From Chromatiales bacterium (GTDB lineage: Bacteria > Pseudomonadota > Gammaproteobacteria > Chromatiales > Chromatiaceae), in NCBI GenBank assembly GCA_024762475.1, contig JANTHJ010000007.1, positions 1 to 61,218 on the forward strand: DNA of 61,218 nt. Direction: 5' to 3'. The stretch's first letter is position 1. Each line of letters begins with the position of its first letter. Made by a program: the position numbers and the translations under genes. Positions 7,790-15,902 of this stretch are shown piece by piece. The notes under the pieces are model-generated. The model searched no databases and was not told the DNA's origin. It saw only the letters and a program-made list of their open reading frames with translations.

Positions 7790-10111
7790 TCAGCGACGCC
7801 GGCCGGGCCTGCTGCCCTTGGTCCGTGACTCGGCCCGACTATGTTGGGTGCGGAAGGGCCTGCCGCCTTTGCCATTGTCCTTTGTAGTGCCACCGGTCCC
7901 GGCAGGTTGCCAGCGGGGTATCAGGTGGCGTTTCCCATTGCCGATGAGATCGGCCCGGCCCATTTTCTTGAGTGCCTCGCGCAGCAGCGGCCAGTTGTCC
8001 GGATCGTGATAGCGCAGGAAGGCCTTGTGCAGCCGCCGCTGCCGGTGGCCGCGTGCCGAAACCACCTGTTCGGCGTTGCGCCGGACCCGGCGCAGGGGGT
8101 TGCGGCCCGAGTGCCACATGGCCGTGGCCAGCGACATGGGCGAGGGCAGGAAGGCCTGGACCTGGTCGGCGCGAAACCCATGTTTCTTCAGCCACAGAGC
8201 CAGATTCAGCATGTCCTCGTCGCGGGTGCCCGGATGGGCGGCGATAAAATAGGGAATCAGGTACTGCTCCTTGCCCGCTTGTTGGGAGTATTTGTCGAAC
8301 ATCGCCTTGAAGCGGTCATAGGTGCCGATCCCCGGCTTCATCATCTTCGACAGCGGCCCGGGTTCGGTGTGCTCGGGGGCGATCTTGAGATAGCCACCCA
8401 CATGGTGGGTCACCAGCTCGCGCACGTATTCCGGGGTTTCGACTGCAATGTCGTAACGCAGCCCCGAGGCGATCAGTACCTTCTTCACCCCCGGCAGGGC
8501 CCTTGCCTTGCGGTAGAGCCGGACCAGCGGCATCTGGTCGGTGTTCAGGTTCTTGCAGATCCCCGGGTAGACACAGGAGAGGCGTCGACAACGCGCCTCG
8601 ATCTGCGGGTCCTTGCAGTGCAGACGCCACATGTTGGCGGTAGGACCGCCCAGGTCCGACACGATGCCGGTGAAGCCGGGAGTGCGGTCACGAATCTGCT
8701 CGATCTCGCGCAGAATCGAATCCTCGGAGCGGTTCTGGATGATGCGTCCTTCATGCTCGGTGATGGAACAGAAGGAACAGCCGCCGAAGCAGCCGCGCAT
8801 GATGTTCACCGAGAAACGGATCATCTCATAGGCGGGAATCCGGGCATCGCCGTAAGCCGGGTGCGGGACCCGCTGATAGGACAGCTCGAAGACCCGGTCC
8901 AGCTCGCGGGTGGTCAGCGGCAGCGGCGGGGGATTGACCCATAGCTCCCGATCGCCATGACCCTGTACCAGGGAGCGGGCGTTGCCGGGGTTGGACTCGA
9001 GGTGCAGGATGCGCGAGGCATGGGCATAGAGCACCGGGTCTTCTCGTACCTGTTCATAGGCCGGCAGGCGCACCACGGTGCGGGTCCGATCGAGATCTCG
9101 TGGGCGGCGGGTAAGGGGGACCACCCGGATCTCCCCCTCCCGGCCTCCCCCGCAGGCGGGGGAGGGGCTCCCTTGCCCACTTTCTGCTTGCAGGGAGGGT
9201 TGGGTTGGGCAATTCGAAACAGGTCCCGGCGTTTGCCCCCTCTCCACTTGTGGGGAGGGCTGGGGTGGGCAATTCGAAACAGGTCCCGGCGTTTGCCCCC
9301 TCCCCACTTGTGGGGAGGGCTGGGGTGGGGAGCTGGCATAGGGATCCGGATGCGGATCTATCGCTCCGGGCTCGTCGATACTGGAGGAGTCCAGCACCGT
9401 CCATCCCTCGGGCACACGCTTGCGTACGAAGGCAGTACCCCGCAGGTCGCGGATCCGGTGGATCGGCTCTCCCGCTGCCAGTCGGTGACTGAGTTCCACG
9501 ATGGCCCGTTCGGCATTGCCATACAGCAGCAGGTCTGCACGTGAGTCGAACAGCACTGAGCGCCGAATCTTCTCCTGCCAGTAGTCGAAATGCGCGATGC
9601 GTCGCAGGCTCGCCTCGATGCCACCGATGACGATGGGCACATCCTTGAACGCCTCGTGGCAGCGCTGGGAATACACGATCACCGCACGATCGGGCCGTTT
9701 GCCGCCGACATTGCCGGGCGTGTAGGCGTCGTCCGATCGGATCTTGCGGTCGGCGGTGTAACGATTGACCATCGAGTCCATGTTGCCCGCGGTCACACCA
9801 AAATAGAGATTGGGCCGCCCGAGGCGGGTGAAATCCTCGGCCGATTGCCAGTCCGGCTGGGCGATGATGCCGACGCGGAACCCCTGCGCCTCGAGGGTGC
9901 GTCCGATCACCGCCATGCCGAAGCTGGGGTGGTCTACATAGGCGTCGCCTGTCACCAGAATGATGTCGCAGGCGTCCCAGCCGAGCGCGTCCATCTCTTC
10001 CCGCGACATGGGCAGGAAGGGGGCCGGGCCGAATTTGTGTGCCCAGTGGCGGCGGTGGCTGAACAGGTCCTTGGACTGGTCCACGGTGATACCCGGTGAC
10101 GCGGAAAACAC
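7790..10111 (-). CDS. ygiQ: YgiQ family radical SAM protein
   Basis: This 773-residue member of the UPF0313/YgiQ family has an N-terminal cobalamin-binding-like domain ([20 protein letters not shown], then [15 protein letters not shown]). A radical SAM core follows with C-x3-C-x2-C in [11 protein letters not shown], which binds the 4Fe-4S cluster. The C-terminal region holds the family's [17 protein letters not shown]. The substrate is unknown. Start is GTG without a clear ribosome site, chosen because the family begins just before DLFS-x4-HW. Residues about 255-330 are an in-frame run of palindromic repeats (PQPSPQV and QTPGPVSNC repeated) in a loop that is also variable in E. coli YgiQ, so the enzyme may still be active. 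Confidence 0.88.
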   Translation of the reverse strand: MFSASPGITVDQSKDLFSHRRHWAHKFGPAPFLPMSREEMDALGWDACDIILVTGDAYVDHPSFGMAVIGRTLEAQGFRVGIIAQPDWQSAEDFTRLGRPNLYFGVTAGNMDSMVNRYTADRKIRSDDAYTPGNVGGKRPDRAVIVYSQRCHEAFKDVPIVIGGIEASLRRIAHFDYWQEKIRRSVLFDSRADLLLYGNAERAIVELSHRLAAGEPIHRIRDLRGTAFVRKRVPEGWTVLDSSSIDEPGAIDPHPDPYASSPPQPSPQVGRGQTPGPVSNCPPQPSPQVERGQTPGPVSNCPTQPSLQAESGQGSPSPACGGGREGEIRVVPLTRRPRDLDRTRTVVRLPAYEQVREDPVLYAHASRILHLESNPGNARSLVQGHGDRELWVNPPPLPLTTRELDRVFELSYQRVPHPAYGDARIPAYEMIRFSVNIMRGCFGGCSFCSITEHEGRIIQNRSEDSILREIEQIRDRTPGFTGIVSDLGGPTANMWRLHCKDPQIEARCRRLSCVYPGICKNLNTDQMPLVRLYRKARALPGVKKVLIASGLRYDIAVETPEYVRELVTHHVGGYLKIAPEHTEPGPLSKMMKPGIGTYDRFKAMFDKYSQQAGKEQYLIPYFIAAHPGTRDEDMLNLALWLKKHGFRADQVQAFLPSPMSLATAMWHSGRNPLRRVRRNAEQVVSARGHRQRRLHKAFLRYHDPDNWPLLREALKKMGRADLIGNGKRHLIPRWQPAGTGGTTKDNGKGGRPFRTQHSRAESRTKGSRPGRRR
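9144..9165. repeat. Perfect hairpin inside ygiQ
   Basis: CCTCCCCCGC and GCGGGGGAGG form a 10-bp perfect stem around two bases. It belongs to the repeat block inside ygiQ and encodes a Pro/Gly-rich stretch in the reading frame of that gene. Confidence 0.8.
9181..9330. repeat. 60-bp tandem repeat within ygiQ coding sequence
   Basis: Two full units and one half unit repeat at exactly 60 bases (20 codons), so the ygiQ frame is kept. The block GGGCAATTCGAAACAGGTCC followed by CGGCGTTTGCCCC is identical in units one and two. The CTCCCCAC-TT-GTGGGGAG palindrome is present in the last units and degenerate in the first. This points to duplication of a palindromic element after its insertion. Confidence 0.88.
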
Positions 10112-10192
10112 TCAGTCTATCACCGGCTTCTGGGGCAATGGCCCGGTTATGATGGGGCCATAGGCAAACTGAGCGAAAATGGAGTGACCGAT

Positions 10193-10537
10193 ATGAATAG
10201 AGTGATCATCCCTGTCGTGCTATTGACCGGCGGCCTGTTGTTGGGTGGCTGCACCCAGGAGACCCAAAACAAGTTTGGCCGGGCGATCCAGAACTGGACC
10301 GGCACCAACGGCGTGCTCGAGGTCTATGCCGGCGAGAAGCTGGTGCGCCGCTTCATCGATATCGACAAGCTCACTACCGCCAAGGCGACCCAGGGGAATG
10401 CCGACCGCCCCTATCGCTTTGGCTACGGGATATTCGATGAGAATCTGAACATGCGTAAGGACCCAGGCGAGAAGAAGGTCTATTTCGAGATCAGCGACTA
10501 CTCGACCTCCTATGTCTTCTTCGAGAATCCCTATTGA
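10193..10537 (+). CDS. Small predicted lipoprotein
   Basis: The 114-residue product has a hydrophobic signal (VIIPVVLLTGGLLL) and a lipobox LGGC with C20 as the lipidated residue, so it is probably outer- or inner-membrane anchored. The mature part has GVLEVYAGEKLVRRFIDIDK and ends in an aromatic stretch (YVFFENPY). No family was recognised. The ATG at 10193 is preferred over an upstream GTG at 10184 because GGAG lies eight bases before it. It is divergent from ygiQ and followed by a separate deaD transcription unit. Confidence 0.7.
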   Translation: MNRVIIPVVLLTGGLLLGGCTQETQNKFGRAIQNWTGTNGVLEVYAGEKLVRRFIDIDKLTTAKATQGNADRPYRFGYGIFDENLNMRKDPGEKKVYFEISDYSTSYVFFENPY

Positions 10538-10572
10538 TTTGGCGTCATCTGGGGGATAGTGCGGCTCAACCC

Positions 10573-10598
10573 CGCAAAAAGGCGGGCAGAGAGCCGCC
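10573..10598 (+). terminator. Hairpin between lipoprotein gene and deaD
   Basis: GCGGGC and GCCCGC form a six-base perfect stem in the 160 bases between the lipoprotein gene and deaD. There is no T-run after it. It may be a weak terminator or part of the deaD leader, which in cold-shock helicases is often structured. Confidence 0.35.
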
Positions 10599-10699
10599 CG
10601 CAGGGCGTATAGTGCGCTCCCCCTGCTGTGTTCCCCGCGCTGTTTGCCCGGCTGTCCTGATCGACCCACAGCACTTGTTTCTTGAAAAGGCTGTGCGTC

Positions 10700-12577
10700 A
10701 TGAGTGATACGAATGTCAGGTTTTCTGACCTGAATCTCCCCGAACCCCTTTTGCGTGCGGTAACCGAGGTCGGTTACGAAGCGCCCTCGCCGATCCAGGC
10801 GGAGTGCATCCCTCTGCTGCTCGAAGGGCACGACCTGCTGGGTCAGGCCCAGACCGGCACCGGCAAGACCGCGGCCTTTGCGCTGCCGCTGCTGGCACGC
10901 ATCGATCTGAAGCGGCGCGAACCGCAGCTGCTGGTTCTGGCGCCCACGCGCGAGCTGGCCATCCAGGTGGCCGAGGCGATGCAGACCTATGCGCGTTTTC
11001 TGCCCGACTTCCATGTATTGCCGATCTATGGCGGCCAGAGTTATGAGGTTCAGCTGCGCCAGCTGCGGCGCGGCGTGCAGGTGATCGTCGGCACACCCGG
11101 CCGGGTGATGGACCACATGCGCAAGGGTTCGCTCAAGGTGAACGCCCTCAGCGCCCTGGTCCTGGACGAGGCCGATGAGATGCTGCGCATGGGCTTCATC
11201 GACGATGTCGAATGGGTGCTCGAGCACATTCCGGAGGAGCGCCAGATCGCGCTGTTCTCCGCGACCATGCCCAAGGAGATACGGCGGGTTGCCGAGCAGC
11301 ATCTGCGCGACCCCAGGCTGGTCAGGATCAAGTCCAAGACCACCACGGCGGCGACTATCCGTCAGCGCTACTGGGTGGCGACCGGCATGCACAAGCTGGA
11401 TGCGCTCACCCGCATCCTCGAGACCGAACCCTTCGACGGTGTGATCATCTTCGTGCGCACCAAGACCGCGACCGTGGAACTCGCGGACAAGCTCGCGGCG
11501 CGCGGCTTCTCGGCAGAGGCGCTGAACGGCGACGTGCCGCAGGCGCAGCGCGAAAAGACCGTGGAGCGGCTGAAGAAGGGTCGCATCGATATCCTCATTG
11601 CCACTGACGTGGCGGCCCGCGGCCTGGACGTGCAGCGGATCAGCCATGTCATCAACTATGATATCCCCTATGACACCGAGTCCTATGTGCACCGCATCGG
11701 TCGCACCGGACGGGCCGGACGCACCGGCGAGGCGATCCTGTTCGTTGCGCCGCGCGAGCGGCGCATGCTCAAGGCCATTGAACGCGCCACCAGTCAGCCG
11801 ATCGAGCCCATGCAGATGCCCTCGGTGAGCGAGATCAATCAGAGTCGCCTGGCGCGCTTCAAGCAGCGCATCGTCGACGCGCTGGCGGACGATGAGGATC
11901 GCAGCCTGTTCTACCAGGTGGTGCGCGAGATCGAGGATGAGCGTGAGGTCGACCCTCTGCAGATTGCCGCCACCGTGGCGGCACTGCTGCAGGGCGACAC
12001 GCCACTGCTGCTGCGGGAGAATGCGCGAGAGAAGAAAACGACCGCCGGCTTCGACGAGCGTCCCGAGCGGAAGACGCGCGAGCGGGCTCCGCGCAACAAG
12101 GTGGTCGAAACTGAGCCGCTGCCGCTGAAGGCGCATCCTGACATCGAGATGGAGCGTTATCGTCTCGAGGTGGGTTATCAACATGGCGTCAAGCCGGGCA
12201 ATATCGTCGGCGCCATTGCCAACGAGGCCGACATCGAGAGTCAGTACATCGGCCACATCGAGATCTTCGACGACTTCACCACCATCGACCTGCCGTCGGG
12301 CATGCCCAAGGAGACCTTCAACGCACTGAAGAAGACCTGGGTCTGCCAACGTCAGCTGCAGATCAGTCGCCTCGGGGCGGGTGAGGCGCCGGCGCCTGCG
12401 ACCGGCAAGCCGCGTCCGAAGGCGCGCAGTGGGGGTGACAAGCGATCCGCAAAGCGCGACGCGAGCGGTGGCAAAGGGGGGCGCACGCCGCCGCGCAAGA
12501 AGCGTCAGTCCGCGGCCAAGCCGAAACCGGCCAAGCCACCGCGTGAGCGGCTGTCGATCAAGCCGCGGGAGAAATAG
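10700..12577 (+). CDS. deaD: ATP-dependent DEAD-box RNA helicase DeaD (CsdA)
   Basis: This 625-residue RNA helicase acts in ribosome assembly and mRNA decay, especially in the cold. The two RecA-like domains carry the Q motif (PSPIQAECIP), AQTGTGKT, DEAD in VLDEADEM, SAT in FSATMPKE, and HRIGRTGRAGR. A DbpA-type RNA-binding domain follows (about 470-560, YRLEVGYQHGVKPGNIVGAI), then a Lys/Arg-rich tail. This order and length identify DeaD rather than RhlB, RhlE or SrmB. The ATG at 10700 with AAAGG upstream is preferred to a TTG 18 bases earlier. The long leader may be regulatory, but nothing specific was recognised. Confidence 0.93.
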   Translation: MSDTNVRFSDLNLPEPLLRAVTEVGYEAPSPIQAECIPLLLEGHDLLGQAQTGTGKTAAFALPLLARIDLKRREPQLLVLAPTRELAIQVAEAMQTYARFLPDFHVLPIYGGQSYEVQLRQLRRGVQVIVGTPGRVMDHMRKGSLKVNALSALVLDEADEMLRMGFIDDVEWVLEHIPEERQIALFSATMPKEIRRVAEQHLRDPRLVRIKSKTTTAATIRQRYWVATGMHKLDALTRILETEPFDGVIIFVRTKTATVELADKLAARGFSAEALNGDVPQAQREKTVERLKKGRIDILIATDVAARGLDVQRISHVINYDIPYDTESYVHRIGRTGRAGRTGEAILFVAPRERRMLKAIERATSQPIEPMQMPSVSEINQSRLARFKQRIVDALADDEDRSLFYQVVREIEDEREVDPLQIAATVAALLQGDTPLLLRENAREKKTTAGFDERPERKTRERAPRNKVVETEPLPLKAHPDIEMERYRLEVGYQHGVKPGNIVGAIANEADIESQYIGHIEIFDDFTTIDLPSGMPKETFNALKKTWVCQRQLQISRLGAGEAPAPATGKPRPKARSGGDKRSAKRDASGGKGGRTPPRKKRQSAAKPKPAKPPRERLSIKPREK

Positions 12578-12605
12578 TGGACAGGCCTGATCTGCCGGCA
12601 GGTCC

Positions 12606-12796
12606 GTAGCCCGGAAACAGCAATCTCGTCGGGCTGAAGCCCGACCTACAATCCGGGGTAGGTCGGAATTCATTCCGACATTTCGTGGTCTTGTCGCTAA
12701 CCCTTGTTCCATGAACAGGGGTGTGGCCAAGGCCTCATGGCAGTTCGTTCCGGATTACGCTTCGCTCCATCCGTATATGGTCTCCTCCCGGGCTAC
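12606..12796. repeat. Composite intergenic repeat region
   Basis: The stretch between the convergent deaD and hvfD genes opens with GTAGCCCGG and closes with CCCGGGCTAC, the ends of the 84-bp repeat. The block CCGGATTACGCTTCGCTCC of that repeat appears near the right end. Between them lie two other palindromes: GTCGGGCT-GAAGCCCGAC (12628-12645) and GTCGGAAT with ATTCCGAC (12662-12679). This looks like one repeat disrupted by another. No gene was found here. Confidence 0.6.
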
Positions 12797-12819
12797 TGTC
12801 TTCCTGATCGGGTTGCGAC

Positions 12820-13398
12820 TCAGAGGATTGCGCGCTGGCGAAAGCGTCGGGCGATCCAGTAGTCCAGGCTCAGATAGCGGCCGGCACCGTAGAAGAACAG
12901 CACCAGCAGCATGATGAAATAGGTGGCGGCGAATTCAATGCCGTTGTTGAGAATGACGAATTCACCGGAACTGCTGAGCCACTCGTAGTTGCCATGCTCC
13001 TGGAGGATGGCCATGGCCTTTTCGAGCTTTTCCGCTGCCTCGGGATGCTCCGCAATAGCGGCCCAGCCATGTTGCCAGTGCACGGTGACTGCCGCGACGA
13101 CCATGGTGACCATCAGCGGGATGCTGATCCAGCGGGTGGCCAGGCCGAGCAGTAGCAGGATGGCGCCGCCCGCCTCGGTCAATGCGGCGAGCCAGGCCAT
13201 GATCTCGGGGTAGGGCAGTCCCAGGCCCCAGTCCGGGTTGCCGAACCAGGCAATGGTGCTGTCCATGTCCGCCAGCTTCTTGGTGCCCGCCATCCAGAAG
13301 ATCGGTACCAGGTAGAGACGGATTGCCAGCGGGGCGAGAAAGTCCAGTGTCCGGGTGGCATCGAGCAGGTCTTGTAGGCGGTTCAGCAGGCGCAGCAT
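12820..13398 (-). CDS. hvfD: DoxX family membrane protein (HvfD-like)
   Basis: This 192-residue inner-membrane protein has four predicted helices. They include LAIRLYLVPIFWMAGTKK, a second with ALTEAGGAILLLLGL and a C-terminal AATYFIMLLVLFFYGAG, which is the DoxX pattern. It is the last gene of a four-gene set with a repeated Cys-rich precursor, a DUF692 enzyme and a DUF2063 partner, the order of hvfABCD. The role of the DoxX protein in such clusters is not settled; transport or membrane redox support has been suggested. ATG at 13398 has GGAGG seven bases upstream; a longer frame to 13554 has no such site and overlaps hvfC. Confidence 0.82.
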   Translation of the reverse strand: MLRLLNRLQDLLDATRTLDFLAPLAIRLYLVPIFWMAGTKKLADMDSTIAWFGNPDWGLGLPYPEIMAWLAALTEAGGAILLLLGLATRWISIPLMVTMVVAAVTVHWQHGWAAIAEHPEAAEKLEKAMAILQEHGNYEWLSSSGEFVILNNGIEFAATYFIMLLVLFFYGAGRYLSLDYWIARRFRQRAIL

Positions 13399-13436
13399 GG
13401 GATTCCTCCGGTGAGGGGCAGCAGCGCCGTGCGATA

Positions 13437-14207
13437 TCAGCGGGCGCCCAGGATGATGTTGCGTTCTCGCATCTCCTGCAGCAGCTCGCTGCCGAAGCCG
13501 ACCACGGTCTCGGGCTGCGGGTGTTGCAGTTCTTCGGCGATGCGTCTCAGGCATTCAAGACCGGTCGGCGCGGGCGCTTCTTTCAGCAGGCCGAGCAGAC
13601 GTGCTGTCACCGGGTTGATCTCCAGAAAATGCACCTGATCGTCACGGTCTCGGTAGATCACCAGGTGGGTCGATTCTTGTGGCGGCTCTGTGGGTCGGAA
13701 GTCCGGCCCGATGCGATGCACAGGAAAGCGATAGCTCAGAACCCGGGCCGTGGGCGCCAGCAGCGGGCGTCCGTGTAACAGGTCCCCGTTCGGGTCGTAA
13801 TCGGCCATGTCCCGGTCGGCGTCGCTGATCGCCACGGCGAGCTCGGCATATTCATAGTGCGCCAGTTCCCACAGGAAGGGAGGATCCCCGGCGGTCGCTT
13901 CGCGCTCGTCGTGCAGATAGTCGAGAAACTCTTCCCCGATGCGGGTGAACAGGGGGGTACGACAGCGGTGACGCACCATGAAGTCGCGCACCAGCGCCTC
14001 CCATTGATCGTCGTTCAGTATCTCCCGCAATACCGGAAAATTGCTTTCGAGATGGCTCTCGAAGCCGTTGAAGAAAAGCTCCCGATAGACCGCCAGCCGC
14101 CGCTCGGGCATCTCTTGCGGCGGGGACTTTCCGGGATCGCGCAGATGTTCGGAGAAGGCCAGCTGCCGGCGTTGAAACTCGGCGAGGTCTTCAGGCGACG
14201 TACTCAC
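13437..14207 (-). CDS. hvfC: DUF2063 RiPP-maturation partner protein (HvfC-like)
   Basis: The 256-residue product matches DUF2063, with an N-terminal helical domain. Visible landmarks are LAEFQRRQLAFSEHLRDP, RLAVYRELFFNGFES, LWELAHYEYAELAVAIS and the end region HFLEINPVTARLLGLL. In known MNIO systems this partner binds the precursor peptide and presents it to the DUF692 enzyme. I chose GTG at 14207 because GGAGG precedes it by six bases; an ATG at 14237 would overlap hvfB by 47 bases. With the GTG start the overlap is 17 bases, implying translational coupling to hvfB. Confidence 0.87.
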   Translation of the reverse strand: MSTSPEDLAEFQRRQLAFSEHLRDPGKSPPQEMPERRLAVYRELFFNGFESHLESNFPVLREILNDDQWEALVRDFMVRHRCRTPLFTRIGEEFLDYLHDEREATAGDPPFLWELAHYEYAELAVAISDADRDMADYDPNGDLLHGRPLLAPTARVLSYRFPVHRIGPDFRPTEPPQESTHLVIYRDRDDQVHFLEINPVTARLLGLLKEAPAPTGLECLRRIAEELQHPQPETVVGFGSELLQEMRERNIILGAR

Positions 14208-15048
14208 CGGCGGCCTCCGTATGGCGTTTTTGGGCATCCACGATGTGTCCGATCTCCTGGCGCAACGCGCTCAGTGGCGGGATGTTGAAGTCCCGCTCCA
14301 GGAGAGTGGGGAAGACCCCATATCGGGCGTAGGCCGCGTCGAGCATCGCCCAGACCTCGGGCAAGACGTCCTCGCCATGGGTGTCGATCCGCAGATCGGG
14401 CGCCTCTTCGTAGTGACCCGCGATGTGAGCATACAGAATGCGCTCGGCCGGAATTGCCGCCAGATATTCGTAGGGGTCGAAGCCATGATTCATCGCATTG
14501 ACGAAGATGTTGTTGATATCCAGGTGGTAGCCGCAGTCGGCCTCTTCCACTACCGCGTTGAGAAACTCCACCTCGCTCAGTTCCCCCTGTGGCAGGGCAT
14601 AGGTGGACACATTCTCCATGCCGATGCGACGGCCAAGAATCTCCTGCACCTGGCGGATACGGTCGGCCACGTAGTGCACCGCTTCCTCGGTGAAGGGGAT
14701 GGGCATCAGGTCGTAGAGCTGCCCGGAATCGCCGCAATAGGAAAGGTGTTCGGTGTAGATCAGGACATTGTTTGCCTGCAGAAAGTCTTTGAGCCGGTGC
14801 AGGAAGTCGATATCCAGCGGAGCTGGGCCCCCGATGTTCAGCGACAGACCGTGGCAGACCAGAGGGTAGTGCGCCATTATCTGTTCGAAGGCCTTGCGCC
14901 GGGCACCGCCCACGCCGATCCAGTTCTCCGGCGCCACCTCGACAAAGCCGATTTCCGGCGGCTGCTCGGCCAGGAGCTCGGGAATGATCTCCTGCTTCAG
15001 CCCGAGGCCTGCGCCCTGGATCGGATATCGCTCGGGGTTCTCTTTCAC
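14191..15048 (-). CDS. hvfB: DUF692 multinuclear iron-dependent oxidase (HvfB-like MNIO)
   Basis: This 285-residue TIM-barrel protein belongs to DUF692, the family of MbnB and HvfB. These use a two- or three-iron centre to oxidise cysteine residues of precursor peptides. Candidate metal ligands are all present: CHGLSLN, YTEHLSY, GMENVS, YHLDINNIF, HIAGHYE, IDTHGED and LLERDFN. It begins with GTG behind AAGGA at eight bases. It follows the precursor gene hvfA by about 136 bases, with a strong hairpin between them, and precedes hvfC. Installation of oxazolone/thioamide-type groups on EGKCG motifs is inferred from the Haemophilus homologue. Confidence 0.92.
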   Translation of the reverse strand: MKENPERYPIQGAGLGLKQEIIPELLAEQPPEIGFVEVAPENWIGVGGARRKAFEQIMAHYPLVCHGLSLNIGGPAPLDIDFLHRLKDFLQANNVLIYTEHLSYCGDSGQLYDLMPIPFTEEAVHYVADRIRQVQEILGRRIGMENVSTYALPQGELSEVEFLNAVVEEADCGYHLDINNIFVNAMNHGFDPYEYLAAIPAERILYAHIAGHYEEAPDLRIDTHGEDVLPEVWAMLDAAYARYGVFPTLLERDFNIPPLSALRQEIGHIVDAQKRHTEAAGEYVA

Positions 15049-15131
15049 GCTGTCAGTCCTTCAATGGCTTGGGGAAATCGCCGCCAGCGGGCAACTTCCC
15101 GAAACCGCCCCATGGGGCAGTGGGACAGCCA

Positions 15132-15155
15132 CGACACCCCGTATCCGGGGTGTCG
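15132..15155 (-). promoter_or_regulatory. Strong hairpin between hvfA and hvfB
   Basis: CGACACCCCG and CGGGGTGTCG form a 10-bp perfect stem around a four-base loop, about 30 bases after the hvfA stop codon. No T-run follows on the minus strand, so it is more likely an mRNA stabiliser or partial terminator. That would let the precursor be made in excess over its enzymes. Confidence 0.7.
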
Positions 15156-15184
15156 CAGCTCGTCGGGTGGGTTCGGCGTCCGGC

Positions 15185-15694
15185 TTACTTGTTACCGCCG
15201 CACTTGCCGGCGCCACATTTGCCTTCCGCGGCCTTCTTGGTAGTTCCCATCATGTTGCCACCGCATTTACCGGCGCCACATTTACCTTCCATGGGTTTGT
15301 CGCTCTTCATCATGCTGGCGCCGCACTTGCCCTCCATGGGTTTGTCGCTCTTCATGTTGGCGCCGCACTTGCCCTCCATGGGTTTGTCGCTCTTCATGTT
15401 GGCGCCGCACTTACCTTCCATGGGTTTGTCGCTCTTCATGCCGCCGCACTTACCCTCCATGGGTTTGTCGCTCTTCATGCCGCCACACTTGCCCTCCATG
15501 GGCTTGTCGGCCTTCATATTGCCGCCGCACTTGCCTTCCATATGGGCCGCCGCGGTTTGCATGTAGCCCCCGTCGAGCTCGGTCAAGCCGAACGGATTCT
15601 CCGCGGCGCCGGCGCTTCCCGCCAGCATCAGGGATCCGGCCATGGCAACGCCGATGGCGGAAGCGACGGGTTTCTTACAGGTTTTTTCAGACAT
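15185..15694 (-). CDS. hvfA: HvfA-like RiPP precursor with eight EGKCG motifs
   Basis: The 169-residue protein has a signal peptide (ASAIGVAMAGSLMLAGSAGA, cleavage near residue 30). A leader with LTELDGGYM follows, then a core of repeats of the form MKSDKPMEGKCG plus spacer. EGKCG occurs eight times, with cysteines at 56, 70, 83, 96, 110, 124, 139 and 160. Two further GKCG motifs add C144 and C165. EGKCG cysteines are the modified residues in the Haemophilus HvfA peptide, which binds copper. An ATG with GGAGAGAG upstream sets the start. It heads the hvfABCD set, and the modified product should reside in the periplasm. Repeat number is unusually high compared with the few motifs I know from shorter HvfA peptides. 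Confidence 0.92.
   Translation of the reverse strand: MSEKTCKKPVASAIGVAMAGSLMLAGSAGAAENPFGLTELDGGYMQTAAAHMEGKCGGNMKADKPMEGKCGGMKSDKPMEGKCGGMKSDKPMEGKCGANMKSDKPMEGKCGANMKSDKPMEGKCGASMMKSDKPMEGKCGAGKCGGNMMGTTKKAAEGKCGAGKCGGNK
15275..15541 (-). repeat. Coding tandem repeat in hvfA (39-45 bases per unit)
   Basis: Residues 52-140 of HvfA repeat with units of 13, 14 or 15 residues. Units differ only in the linker after EGKCG (GNM, GM, ANM, ASMM), so unit length shifts between 39, 42 and 45 bases while the frame is kept. Near-identical DNA in adjacent units suggests recent expansion. Confidence 0.9.
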
Positions 15695-15902
15695 CTCTCT
15701 CTCCAGGTTATTACAATTGCTTCAAAGGCTTAGAGGGCAGGTGCCGTCTCTTTCCCAAGGGTGTTGGGTGGGGATGGCGTCCCGGCCTGCTAGTGTGACC
15801 TTCCGAAAGCTGCTTTCGTTTCCGGAATCGTCACCGATTCTCCTTGGCTGACATACGGCCGGCTGCCGGATTCCGCCCCCTGAGACCGGCATGCGACGGG
15901 GT
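15695..15902. promoter_or_regulatory. hvf upstream region with CGAAAG inverted repeat
   Basis: This 208-base gap lies between DUF1841 and hvfA, both on the minus strand, and must carry the hvf promoter. A perfect inverted repeat, CGAAAG-CTG-CTTTCG, sits at 15804-15818. On the minus strand GGAAAC (15823-15818) and GTC (15799-15797) flank it at a spacing compatible with an extracytoplasmic sigma-factor promoter, but this is weak. No sigma-70 promoter was convincing. Confidence 0.4.

Noticed and set aside
9181-9330. Direct repeats in ygiQ resembling a CRISPR or origin iteron array
   Set aside because: Only two and a half units with no spacers, each unit palindromic, and the whole block is inside an open reading frame.
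10220-12730. An 836-codon open frame on the minus strand opposite deaD
   Set aside because: It lies antisense to a clear DEAD-box helicase with all motifs, has no recognisable motif of its own, and such frames are common in GC-rich DNA.
15275-15541. Regularly spaced repeats resembling a CRISPR array
   Set aside because: The repeats are in frame within hvfA, units are adjacent without unique spacers, and there are no cas genes.
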